Shown: positions 8,831 to 19,803, counted from the first letter of the stretch. The stretch: DNA of 34,730 nucleotides from Chrysochromulina tobinii (GCA_001275005.1 JWZX01002633.1:1-34730); one strand, 5' to 3'. Translations and numbers: made by a program. The notes: generated from the sequence alone by a model not told the origin.

Positions 8831-10174
8831 ATGGCGCCGAGGTCCTCCTCCGTACCCATTTCCTCGTCCGTGTCCGCGTCCGCGTCTACCGCTGCTGCCT
8901 CCACCCCTACGGCCAAGGCGGTCACGATGCCAGATGCGAACGTCACGGTACAGTCGACTCGCCGTCGGCGGCCGGCGACGGCCGCGGCGAATTTTGCGCC
9001 ATCACGAATCACCAGCAAGTACCGCTGCGTCCCAGTCCACCTCCTAGGCGTCGAGGAGGATGAGCAGCCGCTGCCAAAGCCGCAGACGGTAGTGCCGCGC
9101 CCGAAGAGTGCAGCGCCGATTGATCGAGGCCCCGGTCGTTCTGCGCTGGCGCCCAAGCTCGAGCTCTTCCCTCCAAGCCCGCTGCACTACGCCGCCGGCA
9201 AACTGTACGATCGCAAGGAGCAGACGTACTATGAACTGAAGGGCATGCTCGATGGGAGTTTGGCGGCTGCGGCAGTCGCGTCCGTGCGTGCTCGCATCGA
9301 GGCGCGTGAGGCGGCCAAGGCGCAGGTTGCCGCCGCCGCCGCTGCCGCCGCCGCCGAAGCAGCGGCCGCAGCTGCAGGTGGCAAGCCCGCTCCGAAGAAA
9401 GGCAAGCCGACTCCCGATGAGATTGCCGCGGAGGCGGCCGCAGCGGAGGCGGCTGCGGTGGCAGCGAAGGCGAAGGCGGAGGCGGAGGCGGAGGCGGAGG
9501 CCGTGCAGGCCGCCGAGGACGCTCGCCAGGTTGCCGCGGCCAACGTCGACTGGCTCTCTCGATTGGAGGAGAAGGCCTTGCCGTTCGAGTGGACGCCGCT
9601 CATGTACGCTGCGTCGCACGGGGACGCGGAGAATGTGCGGCTGCTGATCGCGGCGGGCGCGAACGTGAACGTGAAGGATGCGAATGGGAGTACGCCCCTT
9701 CACAAAGCAGCTGCCGATGGCAAGGGCGACGGGCCGAAAAAGCTGCAACTGCTCAAGGGCGCGGGCGCCGACCTGCGGCAGGTGGATCGGCAGGGCATGT
9801 CGCCGCTGCACATCGCCGCGTCCAACGAGCGCCTCGAGAACATCACGATGCTTATGTCGCTCGGAGCGTCGCAATGGGCGAAGAACGGTCCCCTCCTCGA
9901 CGGTGAGACGCCTCTCGAGATGGCGACTCAGACGGGCCTGCACGAGACCGTCCGCGTGCTGCGCGCCACCGAGGCCCGCCGCAAGGGGTGGGCCTCGGGG
10001 CACTCGGTGCTCATCCCGGCGCAGACGCCCTCCTGGGAGCCCGAGGCCTTCACAGCCAAGCGTATGAATGCCAAGGGGACATGGGACTCGATCGCCTTCG
10101 CACGTTACGTGCCGCCACCCGTCCCGAAGAGGTACACGCGCCACTCGAGCCGACCCATCGGCGCCTTTCTCTGA
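8831..10174 (+). CDS. Ankyrin-repeat protein with Ala-rich coiled coil
   Basis: Single-exon gene of 447 residues from the first ATG in frame, at 8831. The open frame extends slightly further upstream but without an ATG. The N-terminal ~170 residues are low-complexity with no known domain. Residues ~170-245 form a long Ala/Glu/Lys helix, encoded partly by GAGGCG repeats and probably coiled-coil. It is followed by ankyrin repeats: FEWTPLMYAASHGDAENVRL, then GSTPLHKAAADGKG, MSPLHIAASNERLENITMLM and GETPLEMATQTGLHETVRVL. Ankyrin repeats bind proteins, so this is a scaffold or adaptor with unknown partner. The C-terminal ~70 residues (GTWDSIAFARYVPPP) are not a domain I recognise. It is divergent from the carrier gene. 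Confidence 0.8.
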   Translation: MAPRSSSVPISSSVSASASTAAASTPTAKAVTMPDANVTVQSTRRRRPATAAANFAPSRITSKYRCVPVHLLGVEEDEQPLPKPQTVVPRPKSAAPIDRGPGRSALAPKLELFPPSPLHYAAGKLYDRKEQTYYELKGMLDGSLAAAAVASVRARIEAREAAKAQVAAAAAAAAAEAAAAAAGGKPAPKKGKPTPDEIAAEAAAAEAAAVAAKAKAEAEAEAEAVQAAEDARQVAAANVDWLSRLEEKALPFEWTPLMYAASHGDAENVRLLIAAGANVNVKDANGSTPLHKAAADGKGDGPKKLQLLKGAGADLRQVDRQGMSPLHIAASNERLENITMLMSLGASQWAKNGPLLDGETPLEMATQTGLHETVRVLRATEARRKGWASGHSVLIPAQTPSWEPEAFTAKRMNAKGTWDSIAFARYVPPPVPKRYTRHSSRPIGAFL

Positions 10175-10484
10175 GAGAGTAGGCACGCCGCGCGCGTACG
10201 CTGGCGGCTTTTGCGTGCGGGTACGCGTAGGGCGACGAGGCATGATGTGAAGAGGCATGATGCGGATCTCAGGCCCATGGGTACAATTGTACTCTAGACG
10301 CCATACGGGGATCGACGTGCTGGAAAAGGCTGTCTCGTCGCGCTCGAGAGTGCAGCTGTGAGTCCTGCGCCGCGTATATGTAGAAATGCCACGTGGTAAA
10401 AGCCCGCGTTGACAATTACAAGTATCTGGGTAGTGGTTCACAGTTCGTCCTTGAGGCGGTGCGGCGCGGACTGGAAGCGCGTGC
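10175..10484 (+). other. Intergenic spacer and 5' region
   Basis: 310 bp between two co-oriented genes. No gene or repeat was recognised. It presumably holds the promoter of the KH/NPPY gene. Confidence 0.4.
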
Positions 10485-12098
10485 ATGGTGGTCACGGGCG
10501 GGCGGTCCCACGTGGACCTCACGCTCAGCGTTCCGGCCGGGCTAGCGGGCTGCCTCATCGGGCGCGGTGGCGCGACGCTGCGTGGCCTCAAGGAGGCCAC
10601 GGGGGTGTCCAAGATTCAGTTAGGGCAGCAGCCAGCAAATGGCTGGCGCTCTGTCAACCTCGGCGGTTCACAGACGAGTGTGGCCGAGGCCTACACAGAG
10701 GTGGCGCGCCTGCTACGCGCCGAGTCGCGGCTCGCGCCCGATGCACCCTGGTCCGTGCGTGTGATGTTAGAAACTGGCGCGGCCGGTGCACTCATCGGAA
10801 ACGGCGGCAAGGAGATCCGAGCGCTGCGCGATGAGACCGGCGCGTCCATCGAAGTGGATCACCTGCAGGCGAGCGCCTCGGAGCGTATGGTGACGTGCGC
10901 AGGTGGGCCGGCAGAGACACAGCATGCAGTCCATGCTATCCTCGCACTCATCGCCAAGCGCCAGCACGCGCGTCATCACCACTTCCTGGCACAGTGGGCA
11001 TTCGAGACGGACTACCTAGATCACTTTGAGACGCCGGCCGACGCGTTCGCTGATGTGATGCCGCTGCTGCGCTGCCGGGCGCTGGATGTGGCGGCCTCGA
11101 CTCGTCGCGGCAGCTGCAGCAGCAACGGTGCCGACGACGACGACACCGCCGCGGCGGCCGCGCTGCAAGAGCTGTGGGTCTACGATCCATACTATTGCCA
11201 GGGTGCCGTTCGGAGGGCGCTTGTGGCGCTGGGATGTGCGTCCGGGCGCGTGCTCAACGAGAATGCAGACTTTTACGCGGCTGTGGAGGCGCGGCGCGTG
11301 CCAGCGCATGACCTTCTCCTCACCAACCCTCCCTATTCGGGAGACCACAAGGTGACGCGCCGCCGCTGATTGCACGCCGAGTGCACGCTGGTTGCACGCT
11401 GATTGCACGCTGATTGCACGCTGATTGCACGCTGATTGCATGTCATTTGCATGCCGATTGCATGCCGATTGCATGCCGATTGCATGCCGATTGCACGCTG
11501 ATCGGCATTGAGTTGGCCCTGCATGGGTCCTGAATGGGCGCTGGATGCCTTTCCTAATATGGATGCCTTTCCTCAGGCGAAGCTGCTCCGCTACCTCGGA
11601 ACGTGCGCGCCGCCCGTGCCGTTTCTGCTGCTGCTGCCCGCGTGGGTCGCGGGTACAGACTACTGGCGAGACTTCCTACGAACGCTCGCGACAGCGCGAC
11701 AGCCGTTGGTCCGCGGGCGGCGCTCGCTCGAGCGGCGCGCGGGCGTCTTCTACGTATGCCCGAGACGGCGGTACGCCTTCGTTCATCCCGAGGGCACCGG
11801 CCACGCCGATGCGCCGTTCCACAGCATCTGGTTCTGTGGCGGCTGGCGTACGAACAAGGCGCGTAAGCGGGCCGTGCGCGCGCTCCGCCGCGCTGCGCGC
11901 GTGCCGCAGGCCCCCTCGGCCTCGGCAGGCGAGCGAGCGGGCGGTGCGGCGACTGCCGCCGAAGCAGCCGGTGCAGCCGAAGCAGGTGGAGCTGCAGCTG
12001 CGACGCCACGCATTGAGGTGTTCCGTGCGGCGCGCATGCTGCAGAAGCGCGGCTTTTTCCAGCCGGGGGCACTCGGCAAGCGAAGGAGGGTGGGTTAG
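10485..12098 (+). CDS. KH-KH-NPPY methyltransferase-like fusion
   Basis: Two exons, 10485-11351 and 11577-12098, give 462 residues. The 225-nt phase-0 intron (GTGACG...CCTCAG) splits the protein just after the motif NPPYSGDHK and resumes at AKLLRYLG. Two KH RNA-binding domains carry the diagnostic Gly loops IGRGG (25-29) and IGNGG (104-108). After a variable linker comes a segment with YDPYYCQGAVRRAL (~233) and then LLLTNPPYS (NPPY at 281-284). That tetrapeptide is the amino-methyltransferase motif IV of N6-adenine and N4-cytosine methyltransferases. A hydrophobic strand (FLLLLP) and a conserved-looking block (YVCPRRRYAFVHPEGTGH) follow. I see no clear glycine-rich SAM-binding motif I. The C-terminus is Ala-rich and ends in a basic tail (GKRRRVG). 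An RNA-targeted amino-methyltransferase is the inference. The substrate is unknown. Confidence 0.75.
11369..11506 (+). repeat. GATTGCACGCT / GATTGCATGCC tandem repeat in intron
   Basis: Roughly ten imperfect copies of an 11-13-bp GATTGCAYGC unit fill the middle of the KH/NPPY gene intron. The 3' end of the same intron carries a second duplication, TGGATGCCTTTCCT twice within 11542-11573, just before the CAG acceptor. Confidence 0.85.
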
Positions 12099-12313
12099 CC
12101 TCGAGGACACAAACGCGATCCGGTGGTCTCCTGTGAGGCTAGCATAACACTGGGAACTGGTAAGTCGTCGGCTCGGCTCGGCTCCGGCGCGAGTGGCGCG
12201 AGTGCCAAAAACGGAAAGAAAACGAAACTGAACTCGTGTGTGAGGGACTCTTACCATAGCCTCCCTCGTCTCCGCGGTTGCGGTGTGGACTGCGTTGCGA
12301 CGTCGACAGCAAC

Positions 12314-15162
12314 ATGCTCACCCGCGCGCAGCCGAGCTCGCTGTCCAATGCGGAGAGCCATGAGCATTTGCAGCGGCTGATCATTCAGAGTGATCGAGAG
12401 GTAAGCTTGTGCACACGTCCTCTAGAACACCTTCAACGAAGTGCGCCTTGAGCCTTGACCGCGTGCGCCCATGTTTGCGCTCGCAGCTGATCGCAGCAAA
12501 TGTAGAGACGGAGCGATTGCGCATCCAGCTCCGGCAAGTGGCTACGGCAGCGACAACCCGCGTCAAGGCCTTGCAAATCGACCTGCAGTCCGAACTCAAT
12601 TCGATGCAGGATGAATTGGGCATCGCGAGCCTGCAGAAGAGCATTCTCTGTCAGGAGCTGGAGCGCGAGGAAGAGCAGTGGCGCGAGGCGTTCCAGATCG
12701 AGCAGCTTCGGATTGCCGTGCGCATTCGCGTGCGGAACTCGCGCGGGTGCAGACGGGCGATGCACGACTGGTGCTCGTGGTCGCGGAATCGACAGCTCGT
12801 CTCTCAGTTGCTCCCCGAGAAGCGGGCGATGAGACAAGCGCTCGGCAGCTGGAAGGAGCTTCAGCGGTTTCGAGTGACCGCGCTCCGTACCATCACAAGC
12901 CTGCAGCGGCGTGGCGAGCGTCGCGCTCTGGCGAGCTGGATGGGGTTCACGTACCTGCGTTCGACGCGGCAGTCCGTGATAGCTCTGACGATAGTATCGT
13001 TTCGCCGTCGCCCCGAGAGGTTAGCACTCAACGCCTGGATACGTTTACTTGGACGCGATGCGACGAGGCTACGCCGAAGGCTCGTCGCATCCTTGCGCGC
13101 GTGGCAAGGCGGTGGTGTGCACCGCGCGTGGAGGAAATGGAACGCCGTCCGCCTCGCAGCTGAGAAGTGCAGGGCCGCGGCCAACTGCCTGCTGCAGAGC
13201 GGATGCAAACAAGCTCTGAACACCTGGCGCGCAACCATCTCGTCTCGGCACGGCCGCATGCGCAGGCGGCTGCGGGGTTGCCTCACAAGCCTCGCATCAC
13301 TCGTAACACGCCGTGCGCTCAACAGCTGGATTGCGACATCCCGCAAAGAATCCCTCTTGGGTGTTGCGCTAGCAGGGTGGGTGCAGCGCGGCGAGCGCAG
13401 ATCGCTGACAGCGTGGCGCAAGTTCGTGGATCATGCTCTTCATGGGCTCTGGATGGGTAAAGTGAAGGATGCACAGCTGCGGCGCGCAGTGGCTGCATGG
13501 GTGCAGCGCGGCGAGAGGCGCGCACTGAGCTCCTGGATTTACCTTATCGACGTCCGTTCGGAAGTGCGGCGCATCCTGGCGCACGCGATCGCCGCGTTCT
13601 GCCACCAGGGCATCCGACGGGCGCTCAACGCTTGGATGGCACACATGGATCGGCGGGCACGGGTGCGCCGAATGCTCATCTCAGCCATCTTGGAGTGGCA
13701 AGGGACTGGCAGCCGGCGAGCCTTTCACAGCTGGCGAGCTCGAGTTCTCGAGCGAGAGCAGCGCCGATCGTGGCTGCGTGGCTACCTCGCGAGCTTGGCA
13801 CGCACGACGTTGCGTTGGGCGCTGAACAGCTGGACGGGCACGCTGTGGAATGCGACGCTTGAGGTACGTGCCACTCCGAGTGCAACGCTCGTCACGCGTG
13901 CGATCAGCGCATGGGTGCAGAGCGGCGAGAGGAGGGCGCTCAATTCCTGGCTTGAGTTCTTGCAACGGCTCGCCGCGATGCGCTTCATCTTGGCGCAATC
14001 CGTTGAGTCGCTACGCTGTCAGAATCTGCGACAGGCTGTGAGGAAGTGGACGGAGCGCGCAGTGAGCCGAAAGAGCACGCGCCACATGGTGCTCGCAGCT
14101 GTACTCGCATGGTGCGGGAGTGGCGCACGTCGTGCGCTCAAAAATTGGAAAGCGTGCACGAAAGGCATCACCCTCATCAACTATGCGCTCCTGGTGTGGA
14201 TTCGACATGGGCAGCTTCGAGCCTTCGAATCATGGCTGTACTTCCTTCGAGCGCGGCTAGGAAGGCTCTCGAGGTCCACGGCATTGGTCTATCAGCCTCG
14301 CCTGCGGCTCGCTCTGAATGCGTGGACGATCCGCCTTCGAGCCATTACCTGCTTCCGGCGCAAGGTGCTCTTTGCCGTGCGCCGTTTCCAGCATGAGTGC
14401 AGGGCCGACACCTTATGGCACGCGTGCGCGAGCTGGAGGAGCTGGGCTCATGCGAGGTGCTCTCGAGCCCGCAATGCGCGCGACAGGCAGCTGCGGATCA
14501 TGAAGCTCTCACTCTGCGTCTGGTTCCGAGTGCATGTGGCGAGTACGGTGGCGCAGCAGGCTCACCGCGTGCTGCAACGGAGATTGAACGAGCTCAAGGC
14601 GACCATCTCCTCGCAGCAGCTCGAGTTGTCGGACCTGCACGAGCTGCTCGCATCAGCGCGGGAAGCTGCGAGCTCGGCTGTGGTGCACGCGAGCAGCGCC
14701 ATCGAGAGCGCCGACGAGCGCGTGTTTCGCAATGAGCGATCGATGGAGCTCAAGTGTAAGCAGATCGAGCTCGAGATCACCGGCCGGCTCGGCCAGGAAT
14801 TCGAGGAGCGACGATCACGCCTCATCGAGGAGCACGAGCAAGCGATCGCACTTGCCAAGCAGCAATGGGAGACCGACGGTGTCGAATACGATCGAGACCG
14901 CGACCTCAACGTGAATGCCATGCGTCTCCGCCTCTACTCCGCGCAGGCCAATGCCTGCCTGACGCTCCTCGACAAGGAGCAGCAGAAGGACTCGCTTTTG
15001 TACGAGAGATTTGCAACGCCCACGCAGGCACTCCACAGCTTGATCGCACGGGGCCGACCCGTTCGGCAGGCAGGGAGCCCACGACCACGGCCCGGTCGGC
15101 ACCCATCGTCGCCTTTTGTTGAATCGACTCACAAGGCTGCGGTGGGCAGACGCGAAGGCTGA
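12314..15162 (+). CDS. Coiled-coil protein with Trp repeats, Sfi1-like
   Basis: Two exons, 12314-12400 and 12487-15162, give 920 residues. The short first exon (MLTRAQPSSLSNAESHEHLQ...) ends at a good donor (GAG|GTAAGC). The 86-nt intron ends CTCGCAG, and the join creates RE|LIAANVETER, continuing one amphipathic helix. Without this exon the frame has no sensible start. After a coiled coil (~20-110) there are about 15 imperfect repeats of the type RRALNSW, spaced roughly 30-40 residues (GERRSLTAW, GERRALSSW, GIRRALNAW, GERRALNSW, GARRALKNW). The last ~220 residues are again coiled-coil. Regular Leu/Trp helical repeats with basic residues resemble Sfi1-type centrin-binding repeats, so a basal-body or cytoskeletal scaffold role is inferred. 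Some repeats share near-identical DNA (GTGCAGCGCGGCGAG), which points to recent internal duplication. Confidence 0.8.
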
Positions 15163-15829
15163 CGTGTGGGTTCACTCACTTCACCTCTGGCCATTGAAGA
15201 TACTAGAGCAATCCCGAATCCGATCCGGTCGTCTAACCGTAGAGCGTAGTCCGTTCCGGGCTGTTCGGATAAACGGGTCGAGGATGTTCGGTGATGACTG
15301 ACGGCGGTGGGTCGAGTGAGGGGCGTCTAGGGGCGTCGACGTGAGGTTCGATCTCCAAACGTGAGCGGTGAGGTTACTGGCTGGGGGGGAACTCAACAAA
15401 CGGTAACGATTCGAAATCACGAATGGAAACAGGAGAAAGCCGCCATCGGGCCCGGCTGTCCGCGTGTCATGCCGCATGTCATGTGTGTATCCGCCGCCCC
15501 GGAAGTGTCCGCCGTCGCGCGGATGATGAGGTGAGTGCGGCCGCTCCGCTGCTCGATCGATAATTTCACGCGGTTATATAGCGGCGTTACCGCCGTATCC
15601 GGAATGAATCCGCGCGCGCTCACGAAACCTCGATACACGGGACGCCCCGCACGCCCGATCGCGCACGATGCGTTTAGCACCCCCGAAAGCTAACACCATG
15701 CTTGGCCAACACGCAACACAACTCAGTACGTCTACGGCGTTACGGCCGAGTGAGAATCAGGCCGTGAGAGGGGCGAGAGTGCGAGGATGTGATCCTTGGG
15801 TATGCGGATTGCTGATTGCATGCTGCTGA
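15163..15829. other. Intergenic region between convergent genes
   Basis: 667 bp separating the 3' ends of the Trp-repeat gene and the ART gene. No gene, RNA or clear repeat was recognised. Confidence 0.5.
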
Positions 15830-18800
15830 TTACAGGATCAGGGTGAGGTCCTTGGGCAGGCCTGCCTGCTTGCGCTTCGTGTCGCGCTGGCGCTCGGCGA
15901 GGAGCATCTGGTCCTTGGCCTCCTGGTCGAGCGCCACGTTCGATCTGAGCTGCAGTTTGCGCAGCGTCGGGTGTGTCGCCACGAGTCGCGTCATTACGCG
16001 TGCGGACCGCTCTCCAGCTCCGGTGCGGTCGAGTATAAGGTTCGTGAGGGTCGCGCGCGGCTTGGCAGCGAGCGCCGTGCCGATGGAAGCCACCCCCGCA
16101 TCGCCGAGAGGGTTTTCGCTCAGGATGAGCGTCTGCAGATTCTCGCTCAGGTACACGAGCGCCGCGCAACCGTATGCGGCAGTCAGATCGAGATCTCGCC
16201 TGGTCAGATCGAGCGACTCCACACGGAGCAGCATGCCCAGTGACTTGGCCTCCTTCTCTTGCGCGGACCAGTTCGCAAGCAGCGCCTCGATGCCCATACT
16301 CCAAGCCTCGACTGCCTCGGCCGCGCTCACGGCTTCGTCAATCGCATGCAGCAAATTGGCGTTCAGATTGTAGTGTGCTGCTTCGCGCCCGGCGATGGCG
16401 GGTACCATCCCGCGAAGGAAACCGTCGGCTGCCTCTAGGGCAGCATCGCCCATGCCATCGCGCAGCAGCGGCCATTCCTCCTTGCGTGCCGCAGAGACCT
16501 GCGACGAGAAGACGACGGGCGCAAGTCATGAGGCAACCAGAGGCGCACACTCAGAGTCCCAATCCATTTGGCACGTCAAGGAGGGGGGGGTCAAGGAAGG
16601 GGGGGCTATCCCTCAGGCACATCAGGGAGAGAGGAGCAATCCCTCAGGGGCATCAGGGATGCGGATTCGCACCTTAGACGAGACGACAAGGTGCTCGCAC
16701 ATGTCACGCACGAGCTTGCGCCGCTTCTCGATCGCTTGCTCGATCGTCTGCGCCGTCAGGTTGACCGAGAGCCCCACCGCCACCACAAGGACTTGGCCTT
16801 CGACACGCGTGTGCTTCACCTCAAAGCCCGCTAGGGGGGCGAAGACGATCTCACGCTCATGAGGGTACTGCGAGAGGAACCCAATCTCAGCGCCGCGGTC
16901 CACCATACCTTGCTGTATCTCAAAGACGAAGCCGGGGGTGAGCGCGGTGCTCGCGCCAGCACTTGAGCCCTGGGCGTAGCTGAGAGCGACCTCACGGTCG
17001 ACGGTGGTCGACATGAAGGCGGCCTCGATGCCGCCGCGCACGCCGTACTCGTTCGCCTTCCAGAACTGCTCGGGCAACACCCGCCCGCTGATACCGCGGT
17101 AGACTTTGCATGCATAGGTTAGCTTCGAGAGCTTGACGATCGAAGAGTTGATGGCATGCATCGTGGTCGTGTACACGTTAGCCTTTGAGCGCGCGCGCTC
17201 GAAGGCGAAGTCGCCGCCGGCCGGTCCGCCCGCACCGCGCGGCGTGGAGAGGCTGCGCTGATACTCGGAGAAAACGGCCGGCGCGCACGTGAGCTCGAGC
17301 ATTTGTTTGCGAAGGGCAGGGACGTCGGAGTTGACGCCGCGCAGCACCTGTGGAAAGGGAAGGGGGAAGCGTCATGAGCAGCGTCATGAGCAGCGTCGTC
17401 AACAGCAGGCAACCAGCGCACCGAATCGCACTTGAAGATGACGCACTTAAAGGCGCCATCAGAGGGCTCGGAGGCACTCATGCGCAATCAGAGGGCAATC
17501 AGAGGGCAACCAGAGGCAACCAGAGGGCAGTAGCGCACCGAGTTGTACTTGAAGAAGCAAGGGCCAGTGTACAGGCGCGCACCAAACGCTTCCTCGATGC
17601 GGAGCTCGGGTTCCTTGAGCTCGCGCAATCTCGCGTTGCGGGCACCGGTGGCGGCGGCGAGTGCATCGACGGCGAGCGGCTGCCGTTGGATGGAGACCTC
17701 CACCCCGCCGTCGCGCACCGCCGTCAGGTTTTTGGTCTCTTGTGGCCAGGCAGGCATGCCGCCCTGGTTGCCTTTCTTGGCACCGCCGTCGGGGCCCTGC
17801 TCGGGGCACGTGACGAAGCGCCACTCGATCGCACTCGTGGTGCGGATGCCGTAATTGCCCGCCGTGAACCACGCGTCCGCATCCGCGCGCTGCGTGTGCT
17901 CCTTGGCCATAGCCTCCCCGACGTTGGGATCGGGCGCGCCCACGATGGCCTCGAGGCCGCCGTAGAAGGTGGAGAGGCCGCCGTAAGAGAGCATGCCTGC
18001 CCCCTCCTGCAGGAACTTGGACTGCAGCTCGGCCCCTGTGTGCGCCTCATTCTTCTTGAGCTGCTCGATGCCACTCCACAGCTTCGTCGCGAGTCGTTCG
18101 AGAGCGCCGCCCTTGCCCAGCAAGTCGACGAGCGCCTTGCGCCCCGCGGCCGCGCCGCCACCCTTGGCGGCCAACTGCAGCACAAACTCGAGCTCGTTCA
18201 CACGCCCTCCCCTCGAGCCTCCCCTCGAGCTTGTAGGCGCGAACCACGTCCACCCCTCGACATTCTCGCGGTGCGCAGAGAGCATCGCCTCAGCTAGCGT
18301 GTCATTCAAGCCGAGCGAGGCCAAGAAGGCACCAAGGGTCCAACTGTCGTGCTCCGCATCGTCTGCACCGCCGCCCGGGCTGGCGCTGCCACCCGCCTTA
18401 CCGTCGCCGCGCCCGCCGCCGGCTCGGGAGGCCTCGAGCTTCGAGAGGTGTGCGTGCAGCTGGCTATGCTCGGCGGCCATCGCCTTGAGAACGTCCTCCT
18501 GTGCCTCCGCGCGCGCCTGCGCCAGTTCGAGCTCACCCTCGAGATCGCGAATCAGGGCCTGTGCAGCCGGGGGCCACGAGGCAAGCGCGCCGGAACTGAC
18601 CGAGCGCCGAGCGCCCAAGCCAACGGGCGAGCCGCCGCCGCCAGCCACCGCCGCCGCCGCCAACGGCGCGCGGACGCTCTTCCGCTGAGGAGTACGCCCT
18701 GCCCCCGGCTCGTCGTCGTCCCGACCACTCTGGCTGAGGCTCTCGCGCTCGAGGCGCAGCACGTGCGCTTCCGCCTGCTTGAGTCGCTCGTACGCATGCT

Positions 18801-19803
18801 TCAGCTCCGCCTCCTTATCGCGCAGCTCCGCCTCCTTATCGCGCAGCTCCGCCTGGTGGGCCTGCTGCATCGCCTGGATGGCCTGGAGTTGCTCACGCGA
18901 TCCCTCGTGCGCCAGGCGTGGCGGCGTCGGCGCCGCCGAAGCGAACGGCGCCGACCGGTACGAATCGGGCGCGAACCCATCGCTGCGCGCGCGCTGCAGC
19001 GCCAGGCTTCCTTGCGGCACCTCGAACGCCATGCCGCCGCCACCACCTCCGACACGCTGCTGTGGCACCAGCACGTCGAACGACATGCCGCCGCTGCCGA
19101 AGCCCCCACCGCCACCCGCACGCGGCGGCGGCGGCGCAAACACCTCGAAGGGCTTGCCGCCGCCGGCGCCGCCGTTGACGGCGGCACCGGCACGAGCGCC
19201 GGCACCGGCGGCCGCCGCGGCGCGCGCAGCCGCCTGCTGAGATTTGGGAACTTGAACGATGGTCGAGTCCGCCTCGTCGAGGGCGCGCAGCCGCGCAGCG
19301 CCCGATCGCGGCGTCATCTGGTGCACCACTCGGTTGTACTCCGACGCGTCGATCGCGCCCGCCTCGAGCAGCTCCTCGGCGGTGCGACCGCGGCTCACGT
19401 TTAGTTTGGGTGCGCCGATGTCATACGTGCCCGTCAGGGTGCCGGTCATCGTGCCCATCATGTCGATGTTGCAGCTGGCCGAGGCGCCTGGAGGTCCGAA
19501 GAAGTCCAGGCCATCTCCACCATTTAGGATCGCGAGCGCCATGGCGCGGCCCACCTCTGCATCGCTCGCAGCATTGGTCACGGTCGCAGTGACTGTATTC
19601 GTGGCTGGACGCTTATCGGCGCGCTCCTTTTGGCGCGCTTGGCGCCGTGCAGAGAGGTTGCCCGCGCGGCTCGACGACTCGCGGGGAGGCATATCGGCTG
19701 CCTTGTCTTTGCGGCCGCTCGACGACTTGGGCGACGGCTTTGAGGCCGCAGATGAGCCTTTGGGCATTAGCGATCCGCCCAATTCCAGAGACGCATGCCG
19801 CAT
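15830..19803 (-). CDS. Coiled-coil / ADP-ribosyltransferase / LRR fusion protein
   Basis: Three exons, 19803-17539, 17347-16673 and 16498-15830, give 1202 residues from the ATG at 19803. Another ATG at 19767 is possible. Both introns are phase 0 with GTGCGC and GTGCGA donors. The N-terminal half is disordered and Gly/Ala-rich, with a coiled coil around a duplicated ELRDKEA unit. Next come a helical segment ([19 protein letters not shown]) and a block with [20 protein letters not shown] and [15 protein letters not shown] that I do not recognise. Exon 2 is an arginine-type ADP-ribosyltransferase domain (R-S-E class). It has VYRG with Arg839, the STT motif at 868-870 and ERE with Glu919 and Glu921, where ExE is the catalytic signature. 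It would transfer ADP-ribose from NAD+ to protein. Exon 3 holds leucine-rich repeats ([20 protein letters not shown]) that may choose the target. No signal peptide is visible, so it is probably intracellular. Confidence 0.82.
16580..16672 (-). repeat. Short repeats in ART intron 2
   Basis: Copies of a CCCTCAGGCACATCAGGGA-like unit and G-rich AAGGAGGGGGGG runs lie near the donor side of this 174-nt intron (16499-16672). The pattern resembles the junction-derived repeats of neighbouring introns. Confidence 0.6.
17415..17554 (-). repeat. Duplicated donor junction plus CAATCAGAGGG repeats in ART intron 1
   Basis: A 23-bp sequence spanning the end of exon 1 and its GTGCGC donor occurs at 17532-17554. 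It recurs inside the intron at 17415-17437 with three differences, all transitions. The inner copy still translates as FKCDSVRW against FKYNSVRY at the true junction. Between them are several 11-12-bp CAATCAGAGGG-like units (about 17480-17530). Confidence 0.8.

Noticed and set aside
9044-10612. Long open frame antisense to the ankyrin gene (~520 residues)
   Set aside because: It mirrors GC-rich ankyrin codons, is Arg/Leu-rich without domains, and the plus-strand product has clear ankyrin repeats.
18349-19404. Plus-strand open frame over the ART gene N-terminus
   Set aside because: It is Arg/Leu/Gly-rich with no domain. The opposite strand continues in phase into the ART domain.
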